A stretch of DNA of 64,000 nucleotides, taken from contig CM077829.1 of assembly GCA_039720395.1 (NCBI GenBank), positions 21,922,685 to 21,986,684 of the forward strand, given 5' to 3'. A program made the position numbers and the translations under genes. The notes below the pieces were generated by a model. That model was not told where the DNA came from. It made no database searches and saw only the letters and a list, made by a program, of their open reading frames with translations. Positions 33,046 to 46,888 of the stretch are shown piece by piece (positions within the stretch are counted from its first letter, which is position 1; the number at the start of each line of letters is the position of its first letter). Source of the stretch: Liquidambar formosana (lineage: Eukaryota; Streptophyta; Magnoliopsida; Saxifragales; Altingiaceae).

Positions 33046-34698
33046 TGTTGGGAATCATACAAGAGGGAAAAATAGAAGCGCGGAATATAAAAATTTTTCC
33101 TATGATTCCCAATCCCATGAATCTAACTATGCATAACACAAAATCAAACCCTAACTATGAAGAGGGTTAGAACACTTACAGAATTTTTGTCTTCTCCTTT
33201 TTGCTCCAAGCTTTGATTCCGGATAGTGGTGAATGAGCAGCCCAAGTGTGCTGCTTCCAATGGTATCCACACCTAGCTAGAACTTCAAGTCCTTTCCACC
33301 TTTTCCTTGTTATTGCTAGTGTAGGAGAAGAGAGGAGAGAGAGAGAGGGAGGCTGGAATTTTCGGCCAGCCCTTGGGAGTTCAACTTCATTATTATGTCA
33401 CACATCAAAGTATGACTTATATAGTCCACACTTAAGGGGGCCGGCCCTAAGGGGAAACCCTATTAGGGTTTTATGTAATTTCCCTAAATTGCACAATAAC
33501 CCCTATAAATTATATCAAATATAAATAGGCCTCAAAGAACTATTCTTTATGCACTCATACCCTTTCTCTCATAGACATTAAAGCTCATCTTGCATGATCA
33601 GTGTGTGACCCATTACGTTCATATCATCAAGTAGTAGGAATAGCATGAGGTGTGCACAATGGAACTCTTTCCATTTAGGGTCTAATTGGAACTCCTTCCA
33701 ATTCCCTAATTGATTATAACTCACTTATATCAATTAGGGCTTCTACTAACCATGAGTAACACCTAGCATATGGCTCATGGTGTGGTCCTTAATGAGGTGA
33801 ATAGTCATTTACAAAGAACCCTTCTGTTATAGTTTATAGGTTACAATTGCATCCCTCCTTCAACACAATGTCTCCAATTGAACTAATAGGACATGGAAGT
33901 CTGTCAAGTCCCTAGTTCAATTACTTTATACTCATTCATAGATATCAACTCATTGATGAACTCATGGAAACTCTTTTCCACATTCATCCTACCATGGCCA
34001 TGGATTTAATGAGTTATATTATGAATGTTATATGAGACATTCTCTCTCTTTTTCTTGAGAGTGATGGATCCCTTGTTGATCACTCACATGCCTTCATACA
34101 CATAGCAGTAGGGCCAATGAACACCTTAGCAGACCCCTGACTAGGATCTACACTTAGTGTTATCAAACTTCTAAAGCTACATGCATAAGACAACTATGGT
34201 GTCTCAGGTCTAAGGATTACTTGTACCACTATAACAATGAGAAACTGATTGACAGGCAAGATAAAACTCCATTCAGTTTATCTCATATCTTTGGTCACAT
34301 TCAGTGTACCTATTCTATTAATAGGCACCCACCTGTTGGTTGTAGTGTCTCCACACAAATAGCTTAAGACCAGCTATCCTCCTATAGAGTCAACCTAACA
34401 AGTGCTAGTCCTATGGTTCATTATTGTCCATTATAGTGAACCTTCAACTAGGAATGCTTTAGGAGTTTAGTACAGAGATATATTTACAGTCTCAAAATTA
34501 CAACTCTTTGTAATTCCATATTCTCAACTCTAACTCTATAGACATATTATGTAAATATAAATGATGCATATAAACATAATAGAATAAGCCTTTTTATTAA
34601 ATCAATAATAAATGTGACATACATAAATGAAATCAAATGATTGTTCCTAATCCCTAAACAATCATCTCCATGATTGGCTCTAGGGCATAATCCTAACA
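33046..34698 (-). repeat. 3' LTR of Copia C
   Basis: 1653 bp, TGTTGGGAATCATAC ... TAATCCTAACA. TATA box (CTATATAAG on minus) at 33416-33424. Short plus-strand ORFs in it, such as 33246-33524, are not genes; they recur wherever the LTR does. Confidence 0.94.
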
Positions 34699-34714
34699 AT
34701 CTCCTACTTGCACT

Positions 34715-37610
34715 AAAGCCAATTGACTATGTATCGCATACCTATCTTCTCAAGATGTTGGTCTTAGATATAACCAATTATGTTTTAAAGCTTTAGTCAA
34801 TAGGTCTACAAAAACTTATGTAGATAATATCTTCTGTAATGTATCTATTACCTCTTCCAATGATTCCTCTAATCACTTGGAGTTGCCGCTCTATGTGTTT
34901 GGACTTTTGATGAGACCGTGATTCCTATGCTTGAGCTATAGACCCATTGTTGTCATAAAACAAAGTATGGGCAACTCAATGGAAGGAACAACTCCAAGTT
35001 CTAAATGAACTTATAGATCCAAACAGTCTCCTAAACAATACGACAATTAATTCACCCTCAATAATGGAATCCACTGTATCTTTCATACAGTTCTTCCTTT
35101 AAGTATTTCATCAACTAAAGTGAATATAAAATATACCCCATATGGATCATATCCAAATCCATATACCCATCTACTATGAGTTTACAATTTCCATATACAA
35201 TCCAATATTCCAAATTTGAATTGACTGATAACTATTTGTAACAATTACAACATAATAGATATCAGGTTCAATACATAGTGTAGAATAAGGCTTCTTAACA
35301 CTTTAAGAACCTTACTTGTGTTATCCTAGGGCACATGCCCTTGAATAATGAATTCTTATCTGAAGTAAATCAAACCTCCCTTAAAATTCTCTATGTTGAA
35401 CTCCTTCAACATTTCAACTATGTTTAATGATTTGGATATACTTAGCAATCTATATGATCTATCTCTATAGATTTTGTTAGATGCTTCTACCAAATCTTTC
35501 ATGAATTAGTTTTTCTCCAAAAACCAAAACATTACATTAGATAACATTCATATATCATTCATAATGATTAGGATGTCATCTATACTTAGGATAAAGAAAA
35601 ACGATCGCACTCCCACTAACCTTTTATACACTCATGGTCCATCTATATAATGAGAGAAATCAAACAATTTGATTACTTCAACTTTATAGATGTTCTAATT
35701 ATGAGAACCTTGTAGTCTATTAATAGACTTCTATAACTTACACACTTTTATAGTTTTTCACCATTTGAAATAACATCTTTATATTCTTTTTGACATATCT
35801 CATATTCAAAATGTGTGTTTATAGATAATAAGATCCAAATGGATTTCAGTATAACTATTATCACACAAGTTTCTTTATAGACAACTTTTTGCTTTTGTTG
35901 AAAACATTCTTAAATAGCCAAGCCTTTTAGGTCTCTACCTATCCATATTGGATTTAATGACTCTTAGTCATTTCTCGAGTTGATGTGAAACATCGTCTAG
36001 TCATAATCAATAGGATTATCTTGGTGATCTTTATCACCAAAGAACAATTCTTTCACATTCTAATAGAGATACAATATCTCTCTTATGTTAAGAAATATCC
36101 AATTTGATCTATGAAAAGATTGTAGTGTAGTTAAGGGTTTTGTCTCAACCGAGACAAGGGTTGGATCTTTGTTCGTTTGTGGCTTTACAGACAATTCTAT
36201 AAATTCTATCTACTTTTGCATCTTTCTTGAATGAACTATTTCTCAAGAAAATCCAGCAAACATCCTAATGGACAACTTTTGTTCATTAGAGTAATAGAAA
36301 TACTATCCCAACTACTTTTGGGATATACCACAATTCAACACTTACTTAACCTTATTTCCAGATTGTCTACATTATGTTTCTAGACATACGTAGCACAAGC
36401 CCAAGCCTTAACTTCTTTAAGTTGGGTTTCTTCCCATATCATATCTGATATAATTAGGACAAAACTGGAGTGAACCCTAAATTATTAATATGTAGCAATT
36501 TTAAGGTATATCCTAGATGGAAACATTAGTAAAACTCATTATGGATCAAACCATATCTTAATAGGGTTCAATTCGTTCTCTTAGATTCACCATTGAGCTA
36601 TGGTATTCTAAGATGAGTCTACTGTAATTGAATGCATGCTCTACATGACTATATACATCACAATGTATTAGTCAAATTATAAATGTAAGTCTTTCACTTC
36701 ACCAAGTAAAAGATGGGTTTGGTCATCTCATAACCAAGTCATAATCATTACATTTAAATGAGAGTCTCTACATCTCTTGTATTCTCGGAATACGTTGCAT
36801 TCGCTCTAATTAGTCATTTAAATTTAGAAATCAAATTTCTCGAATGTCTTAAATGACCTAGTTAAGAAATAAGTTCCCAAAATTAATCTACCAACTCTTG
36901 CTCTATTAAAATTTTTAAAGGTAACTTATTATCTACTTAACTTTCTGCTTCGATTTAGATTACACTAGAATCCAAAAACCAAGAAGCAAAACTAACCAAC
37001 AATTTAGTTTAGAGCATGAACCAAAACTTCAAAAGTTTGGTTCTCCTAGGAAGACTAATACTTTATCAAGTTCCCTTTACAATATCTTATGTTCACTACA
37101 AAATTATTATATTTCTTTGTCTTTGACTTTTCAAGACTTGCTTTCCTCTATGCTTCCATTTTAAATCACATCTAGCTTCTCAAGCTATTCTATGTGATTA
37201 ATCATTTTTCAAAAGAATGATTATTAATGAACAACTTTTATTACATCATAGTCCAGAAGAAATCCTTTACAAGTATTATACTTTATAGTATTATTTTACT
37301 CACAATACAACCTTTGTATGTGATGTAGGACATCAAAGGCACTTGCATTGACTAATTTTGCTTCTGAAGCTCATTGGTCATCAATACTATCATATAGCAT
37401 GGCAACAAGATGCCAATTGCGCATAGTGCCTTTTTCTTCTTAGGATGTTTTATGGAGGGCCTTTAATAAAAGACCTAATAGCATATAAACAATCTTTTGA
37501 AATTGAGAACAATTCTCAATTTCCTAAGTCAATCAAAGAAATCGGGTTTAGTCAAACTATCAATATCCTATATTAGGAAACAGGGGTTTTGAGGTGAGTA
37601 ATTAGGTAAT
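34715..37610 (-). pseudogene. Decayed gag-pol of Copia C
   Basis: Same decayed form as in A and B. The RNase H trace carries the shared TAG at 34925-34927 after ...GGGTCTATAGCTCAAGCA (minus reading). RT traces lie near 35400-35590 and gag traces near 37000-37600. No usable frame remains. Confidence 0.8.
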
Positions 37611-40600
37611 CTACATAAACAGAGAATTAGATTTCATTTTTATCCATAATGATTGGGTCTTTAATCATATGGTACCTCCCACTATTTTATCAAATTCCAT
37701 ACACCTTCTAATGGAATTCGGGAATCTCATTCCTAATGGGGATTGGGGTCCCACTGTGACCTAGAAGCCTCACATTATAGTTTCTTGACTTCTAACCCAC
37801 AATGAGAAGACAACTCTTTGTCTATTGCTTCATAAGCAAGTTCCAACCATTTTGCCTCTAGGGTACATACTCCTCACATTATAGTTTCTTGGAATACTTC
37901 CCTAGTTAAGTTAAGCCCATCATTCACACAGGTATGTTTCGCCAAATATATAGCTCACATTATAGTTTCTTGGTGTATACCAGTTTAGGCACCCCATGAT
38001 ATCTCATATGTGATAGTTTCAAGTAATGTCTTTAACATGGGTAGCTCCTATATGTCTGCAGCCAGGTACCCACATTAAGGGACGTTAGATGATCCTATAA
38101 TGATGGAAGGCAATGAAGAATTCATTCCCTATGATTTCTTCATTTTCAACATAATATTAAAAGAGGGGTTTTAAGGGTCTCATCAAATTAACATGCATCC
38201 CATGTATCAAAATTTAAACATATAAATTACGCTATTTATAATCATAGATCTCAGGCTATTATAATCATACATCGCATGCTATTATATATCAACATATATA
38301 AAGTACCATATTTTGATATTAGTCCCTAAGTGAATAGGTAACATATACCAAACTATGGTATTGGAGCTAAAACAATTATCTCATAAATTAAAGCTCCCAC
38401 TATGATGATTATGGACTTTAAGAAGATTCAATCCAAGCCAATAGATTGAATCCTAGGTCTATGGTGGGTGTAGGTGATCGTAAAATAAACCATTTGTAAC
38501 ATGCATGCTTTCTTGAAAAACTTCTCTAAGCTTTCAAGTCCTTCAATCTGCTCCCTTGGCTTGATGGTCTCTACCATTGGCTTATTGGTCTCCACCATTG
38601 GCTTGTTGGGCTCCATCATACTCCTTTGGGTCCACCATGCTCCTTAGTGCGCTCTCGATTACATAACATTTACATAATATATAGAAAGGGATACATAAGG
38701 GGAATGTGGGGTACATAAGAGAATGATAGAGAGAGAGGGAAGGTGGCATGCAAGCCCCAAATAATAAATTACATCACCATAATAAAATTACAACTCTTGA
38801 AAAATTATTACAACCCATTCATAAGACGGCCAATCACAATTGGTTTAAGGGGTATAGTCCATAATCATCATCCAAACACATACATACAATCTCATTGCAT
38901 AATGTAAAGAAAAACTGTAAGCATTAAAACATATGGGCATTATGGTAATTCTCTTGAATGATTTACATTAATCTCATTAATGCATCCTAATCTTATTAGG
39001 TCTTAACAAAATATCTAGAATTAAATAAAGTCTTAACATTTAAGACATTTTAGTTTCAATTAATCAAATTAATTTAAACATATAAAGTTTCCTAAATTAA
39101 CTCTAATATCCAATGTTAGGGTTTCCTTATTTAAACAAAACAATTTCATTTAATTAAGAATTTCCATATTTTAATTTAATCCCCAATTTTATTTTAAACC
39201 ATTTAAAACATTATAAAATTAATCAATATTAATTAAATAATTAACATGGGAATTAAATAAAATCAATTAAATGATGAATTAGTGTATTAGGGTTTCCTAA
39301 AACCCTAAACCCTAAATGCATAACCCTAAACCCTAAATGCAAGCCCTAATCATTAAATGCCTTATGATTGGTCATTTAATGTCCAATCATTAAAACCCTA
39401 GGTTCATACGGTATTTAATAAAAGGGATTGGGGTTTAATTAATGCCAAATAGGGTATTTATTACCCTTAATAAATTACGCTAATTAGGGTTATCAAAACC
39501 CTAACCCTAGACATCATTAATGGTATTAATTATGCCGTAACAATTAATAACCATGATTGGTCATTTAATGACCAATCATTAACTCTTAATTAAGGTAATT
39601 AATATTCCAATTAGGGTTTTAATTAATGCCATAATGAAATTAGGGTTTCATCATTAACTCAAAATTAGGGTTTCATCCTTAACTCTATGCAGCCGTCACT
39701 ACCAGGGGGCTGCCTGAGCTTGGCTAGGCTGCCATGGCCACTAACGGCTGTGGGAGGCCATGGCCAGCTAAGGGAGAGGACTACAGGGGTGTGGGACAAG
39801 CCCTTGGACATGTGAGAAGTGGTGGAAGTGGCTGCCATCATCAAGAACAATTAGGGTTTCCAAAACCCATTGCTGGAGCCATTGTTGCAGACCTTCAAGG
39901 TCACAATAGCTTCTAAAACCTTATCAATTCGACTCCTCCATTGAAACCAACTTCTGTATCATGTCCCTACATGAAATACTAAACTAATAGAAGAGGTTTG
40001 GATGATCAAATCATCACCAATTGTTCTAAACAATTAAAACAACAGTAGGCTACCTAGAATTTGACAGCATACTGTCCATGGTTAGAAATTGATTTAAAAC
40101 CCAGCAAGATGATTAACTCAGGCTACCAAACGAATTTTCCCAGTATCCTACATGTCTTAGGAAACTAATGCAATTGGTTTCATGCAATTTGGAGTTCCCT
40201 AACTCAAGTTCTAATCAAAACTTCATTGATGACTTTTCTGCAGAGAAAATCTGCTATGCTATTCATGAAATATTTTCAAACTTTTTGAATCTTTTTCCAT
40301 CAAAACCTTTTTGGAACTTAAAGCAAATCATATACACATGATATATTATGATCCTAAAATGATCTTCCATCATAAATACAGCAGCTTTAATTAGAATTAA
40401 TTGCAAGAACCTTAGGGTTCTAAAACCCAGATTCAGCCTCCATGGTGTTCTTCTCCTTCTTCCTTCTGTTCTAACATCTTAATCCAATTATGATGCATCT
40501 AAATGCTTGGGAACCTTTCCCTACCATGTCTAGAACATAATCCAAGTGGTGTCAACCATTGCCATGCCTTTGATCTCCATCAATAACTCAAAGTTGTGGC

Positions 40601-41120
40601 TATTGCATCATTCCCGAGCAAAACTGTCTTTCCAGACAGCTTGTAGTAAAAAATTCATAACTTTCACTACAGAACTCGGATTGACGCACTGTTTATTGAG
40701 TTGGAAAGCTTCTTCGAAGAGCTTTCTAACCATATATGGCTCAAAAATTTTGGAGAAGAACTCTGAATTCTACCATGATGACGGTTTTTCAAAACAAGAT
40801 GACGGTTTTTCAAAAATTTTGAGTTGCAAAACAAGATGACGGTTTTTCATGGCTACCATGAAAACTGTTCATAACAGTTTTATAAAACCCTAGTTTCCTT
40901 ATTCTTCTTCTCCAAACTCAAACCCTATGCAACCTATTGCATCCATGGCTACACTTAACCATCAATAAGAAGAGGAGTAGAAGAGAATTGACCTAGGGAT
41001 CCAAACCCTAGGTTCAGCAATGGAGGAAAACCAATTATGCAGAAAAATTTCCACATTTTTAAATCATTCAACTTCACCATAATTACCAGCCCATATGTAC
41101 TTTGTATTATGCATAATCAT
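37611..41120 (-). other. Leader (5' UTR) of Copia C
   Basis: Has the stem-loop array with altered loops (37762-38071), telomere-like cluster (39295-39340), CCAAT palindromes, GC-rich island (39665-39916) and the 420-bp module. Within that module, AAGATGACGGTTTTTCA-like sequence is locally triplicated (about 40774-40850), a difference from A and B. Confidence 0.83.
37762..38071 (-). other. Stem-loop array in Copia leader (element C copy, altered loops)
   Basis: All three shared loops read TCACATTATAGTTTCTT in place of TCACATGTTAGTTTCTT (37770-37786, and again in 37861-37890 and 37950-37971). The fourth hairpin (38039-38071) reads CCTATATGTCTG in place of CCTACATGTCTG. The first two stems are kept; the third is weakened. 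Confidence 0.8.
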
Positions 41121-41133
41121 GGCTCTGATACCA
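41121..41133 (-). other. Primer binding site, initiator-Met tRNA (element C)
   Basis: Minus-strand TGGTATCAGAGCC, one base from the LTR at 41135. Confidence 0.92.
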
Positions 41134-41134
41134 C

Positions 41135-44100
41135 TGTTGGGAATCATACAAGAGGGAAAAATAGAAGTGCGGAATATAAAAATTTTTCCTACGATTCCCA
41201 ATCCCATGAATCTAACTATGCATAACACAAAATCAAACCCTAACTATGAAGAGGGTTAGAACACTTACAGAATTTTTGCCTTCTCCTTTTTGCTCCAAGC
41301 TTTGATTCCTGACAGCGGTGAATGAGTAGCCCAAGTGTGCTGCCTCCAACAGTATCCACACCTAGCTAGAGCTTCAAGTCCTTTCCACCTTTTCCTTGTT
41401 ATTGCTAGTGTAGGAGAAGAGAAGAGAAAGAGAGAGGGAGGCTGGAATTTTTGGCCAGCCCATGGGAGTTCAACTTCATTATTATGTCACACATCAAAGT
41501 GTGACTTATATAGTCCACACTTAAGGGGGCCGGCCCTAGGGGGTGTTGGGAATCTAACTAGGGAGGAAAAACTACAAAGGCGGAATTAAAATTTTTCCTA
41601 CGATTCCCAAAACCATGAATCTTAATTATGCTTAATACAAAACAAAACCCTAACTAAAAGAGGGTAGAATTACTTACAGTTTGATATGGTCTTCTCCTTT
41701 ATGCTCCAAGCTTTTTCTTCTCCTTTTTGCTCCAAGCTTTGTCTCCGGACAGCGGTGAATGAGCAGCCCAAGTGTGCTGCCTCTAACAGTATCCACACCT
41801 AGCTAGAGCTTATTGTCCTTTCCTTCTTTTTCCTTATGGTTGCTAGAGGTGGAGAAGAGGGAGAGAGAGAGAGGGAGAGCTGTAATTTTTCCAGCTAGCC
41901 CTTGGGAGAATGAATTGTCCTCTTATGATCCCCACATAATGGGCATTATATAGCCCATTAATAGGGCCGGCCATAGGGGGATTCCTAGCCCTAGTGGAAT
42001 TCGTGTAATTACTCTTAATTACACAATTGGCCCACTAGTTTGCATCAAATACAAATTAGCCCCTTAAAGAACTTTTCTTTAATAACTTATACCCTTTCTC
42101 TCATAGACAATCAAGCTCTCTTAGCATGATCAGTGTGTGACCCATTGGGTTCACATCATCAAGTAGTAGGAACAGCACAAGTTGTGCACAATGGAACACT
42201 TTCCATTAAGGGTCTAATTGAAACTCCTTTCAATTCCCTAATTGATTATAACTCATTTATATCAATTAGGGCTTCTACTAACCATGAGTAACACCTAGCA
42301 TATGGCTCATGGTGTGGTCCTTAATGAGGTAAATAGTCATTTACAAAGAACCCTTCTGTTATAGTTTATAGGTTACAGTTCCATCCTTCCATCAACACAA
42401 TGTCTCCAATTGAACTAATAGGACATGGAATTCTGTCAAGTCCCTAGTTCAATTACTTTATACTCATTCATTAATATCAACTCAATGATGAACTTATGGA
42501 AACTCCTTTCCATATTCATTCTACCATGGGCCCATGGGTTTAATGAGTTATATTCAATGAATGCTATATGAGACATTCACTCCCTTTTTCCTGAGAGTGA
42601 TGGATTCCTTGTTGATCACTCACATGCCTTCACACACATAGCAGTAGGGCCAATGAACACCCTAAAGCTACATGAATAGGATCTGCACTTAGTGTTATCA
42701 AACTTCTAAAGCTACATGCATAAGACAACCATGGTGTCTCAGGTCTAAGGATTACTTTTACCACTATAACAATGAGAAACTGATTGACAGGCAGGTTAAA
42801 ACTCCATTCAGTTTATCTCATATCTTTTGTCACATTCAGTGTACCTATTCTTATAATAGGCACCCACTTATTGGTTGTAGTGTCTCGACACAAATAGCTT
42901 GAGACTAGCTATGCTCCTATAGAGTCAACCTAACAAGTGCTAGTCCTATGGTTCATTACTGTCCATCATAGTGAACCTTCAAGTAGGAATGATTTAGGAG
43001 TTTAGTACAGAGATATATTTAGAGTCTCAAAATTATAACCCTTTGTAATTTCATATTCTCAATTCTAACTCCATGGACATATTATGTAAATATAAATGAT
43101 GCATATAAACATAATAGAATAAGCCCTTTTATTAAATCAATAATAAATGTGACATATATAAATGAAATCAATTGATTGTTCCTAATCCCTAAACAATCAT
43201 CTCTATGATTGGCTCTAGGGCATAATCCTAACAGGGGGAAACCCTATTAGGGTTTTATGCAATTTCTCTAAATTGCACAATAGCCCCTATAAATTATATC
43301 AAATATAAATAGGCCTCAAAGAACTATTCTTTATGCACTCATACCCTTTCTCTCATAGACTTTAAAGCTCATCTTACATGATCAGTGTGTGACCCATTGG
43401 GTTCACATCATCAAGTAGTAGGAATAGCACGAGGTGTGCACAATGGAACTTTTTCCATTTAGGATCTAATTGGAACTCCTTCCAATTCCTTAATTGATTA
43501 TAACTCACTTATATCAATTCGGGCTTCTACTAACCATGAGTAACATCTAGCATATGGCTCATGGTGTGGTCCTTAATGAGGTGAATAGTCATTTACAAAG
43601 AACCCTTCTGTTATAGTTTATAGGTTACAATTGCATCCTTCCTTCAACACAATGTCTCCAATTGAACTAATAGGACATGGAAGTTTGTCAAGTCCCTAGT
43701 TCAAGTACTTTATACTCATTCATAGATGTCAACTCATTGATGAACTCATGGAAACTCTTTTCCACATTCATCCTACCATGGCCATGCATTTAATGAGTTA
43801 TATTATGAATGTTATATGAGACATTCTCTCTCTTTTTCGTGAGAGTGATGGATCCCTTGTTGATCACTCACATGCCTTCATACACATAGCAGTAGGGCCA
43901 ATAAACACCTTTGCAGACCCCTGAATAGGATCTGCACTTAGAGTTATCAAACTTCTAAAGCTACATGCATAAGACAACTATGGTGTCTCTGGTCTAAGGA
44001 TTACTTGTACCACTATAACAATGAGAAATTGATTGACAGGCAGGATAAAACTCTATTCAGTTTATCTCATATCTTTGGTCACATTCAGTGTACTTATTCT

Positions 44101-44481
44101 ATTAATAGGCACCCACCTGTTGGTTGTAGTGTCTCCACACAAATAGCTTGACACCAGCTATCCTCTTATAGAGTCAACCTAACAGTGCCAGTCCTATGGT
44201 TCATTATTGTCCATCATAGTGAACGTTCAACTAGGAATGCTTTAGGTGTTTAGTACAGAGATATATTTACAGTCTCAAAATTACAACTCTTTGTAATTCC
44301 ATATTCTTAATTCTAACTCCATGGACATATTATGTAAATATAAATGATGCATATAAACATAATAGAATAAGCCCTTTTATTAAATCAATAATAAATGTGA
44401 CATACATAAATGAAATCAAATGATTGTTCCTAATCCCTAAACAATCATCTCCATGATTGGCTCTAGAGCATAATCCTAACA
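41135..44481 (-). repeat. 5' LTR of Copia C, split by a solo LTR
   Basis: Two parts, 41135-41543 and 43239-44481, add up to 1652 bp, matching the 3' LTR (1653 bp). The split is in a G-run that supplies the GGGGG duplication of the inserted LTR. Confidence 0.93.
41544..43233 (-). repeat. Solo Copia LTR (E subfamily) inside the 5' LTR of C
   Basis: 1690 bp, TGTTGGGAATCTAACTAGGG ... CATAATCCTAACA, flanked by GGGGG at 41539-41543 and 43234-43238. It has no primer site or internal region, so it is a solo LTR left by LTR-LTR recombination. The ACTAGGGAGGAAAAACTAC start places it with the LTRs of E rather than those of A, B and C. Confidence 0.92.
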
Positions 44482-44486
44482 TATTT

Positions 44487-46554
44487 GACACTTCACACTT
44501 ACATCACTTGGAGGAGGCTTTCTACTGCAATTTCAAAGGAGAACTAGAAGGAAACCAAGCCAAAGAGAAGGAAGAACGCGCGAAGACCTTTGCTTTGTTG
44601 TAAGTTTCCTTTACATCCTTTTGTGATTCCTTCTTCTTCTACTCCATTCTCTGCATAATTATGGCTTAGTATTGAATTAGGAATCATATATACTCTATAT
44701 TTTAGAGTGTATATGATTCAAATATGATGAGAATGCATGTTCATCGATTAGGATTGCGAATTGCTTGCTGTTAGGATAGTTTCTCTCTTAAGGATAGCGG
44801 TGCGTTTTGCACAGAAAATCAATTGATGTGTTTAGGCCATTTTCTCTTCATGGTTCAATTATATGCATGATTTTAAGCATCTTTTGTATTGGAAACTTGC
44901 TGTGTAGGCCTCATCTTCATAGGTGTATGGATGATTATTCTTTTCGAAGATAATTATCGTCCTTAGAGGGTGAGGTTGTGCATGGGTGCTTTTTGGAGTG
45001 TGTTTAAGTGCACTGTGAGTTTTTTTGCATTCTTAGGTATATATTTTACATAGGATATGTGAAAAAATCATTCATACGGAGTGGTTTCTACGTAAAATAA
45101 TCTTTGGATAGTTTTACTTAAGAAAACTCGCCGTAAGGATGATTGTTTCACATTCTTACATAAAGTACTTACCTGAAGCATCATGTTAGATTTTCTTTTC
45201 ATGTTTAGGATTGCCATATGATATTTTCATCATGGTAATGCCTATTTAGCATGTTTTTGATGGTTTTGTGCATGTTAGGGTGTTTAGAGCATATAGGAGC
45301 ATATAGGAGCATATTAGGTTTGTGTTTTTCTTTTGGTTTTTATTATTTGCATGAGTTTTAGGTCATTATATGCAAATTTAGTATTCTGTCCAGATTTGAT
45401 TTAGGTCTCCTAATGATTATTTGAGCATGAATATGGTTGATTCGAGCTTAATAATTGCCCTATAGAATACATAGGGTGATTAATTGATGTTTTCTCGATG
45501 TTTCGGGATAATTTGCATATGGTAAGTGGTTCATGGTAAGTTTGTTTTGATTTGTTCTCTTCTCCCCCCTAGGGTTATTGTTTTTACTTTAAATTAGAAG
45601 TCTTAAGTTTCCAACTCTCTTAAAATTCTGTTTTACTTGGAGTTCTATTCTCTTTTGAATTCAAATCACTTTAGAAGTCTATTTGATTTAGAATTCTATT
45701 CTTTCTTAAATACCTACTTTTTCTCAAATCATTTTTGGAAACTCCTCAAGTTTTAAAACCTTTCTTAAGTTGGAAACTTAGGATTTATAGTTCATTGTAA
45801 AGGGAGTAACCCCTTCTCAATCGAACTACGTGGACTTTGATCCTTACATCTTTGTATGTAAGGTACGTAGGCGCTCATTTGATGTTTAAGTCCACCCTAG
45901 GATACTAAATATCTTAGGTTTTCCTTTTCTTTCTTTTTCTTTCTTTCTATCCATTTGTCCATCACATATATGCTAGAGGAGTAGGATGGACCCATGCTTC
46001 ATCATTTATCCATCACTTATTTACTAGAGGAGTAGGATGGATCTGTTGCTTATTCTCTGTCTCTCTTACTTGCCTTCCATATCTCTCATACTTGTTCATG
46101 GATGTTTACATGTTTTATGGATGTTTATATGCTTTATGGATGTTCATGGATGAATGTGGATTATTTATGGATGATTCTTTGCATATGCATGGTGACTAAT
46201 TAGGAAGTGATTGAAATAGCCCATATAAATTCAGAGACCCATTTTAGGGCGATCTGGGTGCCTATAGGATGTTTCCTAGAACCTTCCCACATCGTAACTT
46301 AGTCTCCGAATCCTCTCTTGTTTTGATAGACCTGCTTTTCTTTGATCGGAGTCATGTGGTTTGTTTTTAAAGGTTTTCTTAAAAAACTGTTTTTATGGTT
46401 TTCCTCTTTTTCTAAAAATGAGGTGGCGATTCCTTGTTTGTTTTGTTTTTGTGAACCTTTTAAAAACCAGATTTTTATTAATTTAAATATCTACAAGTCT
46501 TTTTAAAAGAAGGGTTCTTCCTTCCTCTTCCCGGATCGAAACCCGTGGTTCACA
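44487..46554 (+). repeat. Tat-type Gypsy LTR (H), right part
   Basis: Continues the LTR begun at 32095. It carries the TACGTAGGCGCTC block (near 45860), GGTGCCTATAGG...CCTTCCCACATCG (near 46250), the GAGGTGGCGATTCC block (near 46420) and ends ...GTGGTTCACA. No five-base duplication matches between 32090-32094 (GCATC) and 46555-46559 (TCAAC), so it is not a simple solo LTR. It could serve both as the 3' LTR of H and the 5' LTR of D. Confidence 0.8.
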
Positions 46555-46888
46555 TCAACCACCCAAATTCCTATAGAATAGGGACACATATTTGGCTCAC
46601 TTTGCCATAATGTCAAAACCATGCTGTTGTGTTGCTCGTTTTTGTACATGCTATATGATTAAGTAAATAAGGTATAACCCAATCGGATGACCCTAGTATG
46701 TTCACCCACCTAATGCCCTACGAGGCATGTTATAGATGGGTTATGTAACTAAGGCCATGTTGAGTCATACTTTATACACTTTAAAGTAGTTATGGGATTT
46801 TGGTTGGAAGCCTGTTACGTCGAACCTAAAGTCTGTTCTCTTTCATACAAGGGGAATGGCTTAGATTTGAGACCACACAAGAAGACCA

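Larger units (their letters stand above)
33046..44481 (-). mobile_element. Copia element C, complete non-autonomous copy with a nested solo LTR
   Basis: Minus-strand element flanked by TATTT at 33041-33045 and 44482-44486. 3' LTR 33046-34698, polypurine tract 34699-34714, decayed gag-pol to about 37610, leader to 41120, primer site 41121-41133, 5' LTR 41135-44481 split by a solo LTR. Its two LTRs differ at about ten positions in the first 245 bp, so it is clearly older than B. It inserted into the LTR of Tat element H. Confidence 0.95.

Noticed and set aside
33246..33524. ORFs of 80-110 codons inside Copia LTRs (also 41335, 55043, 62929)
   Set aside because: They lie in promoter/R-U5 sequence of the LTRs, recur only with the LTR, change frame among copies and match no family I know.
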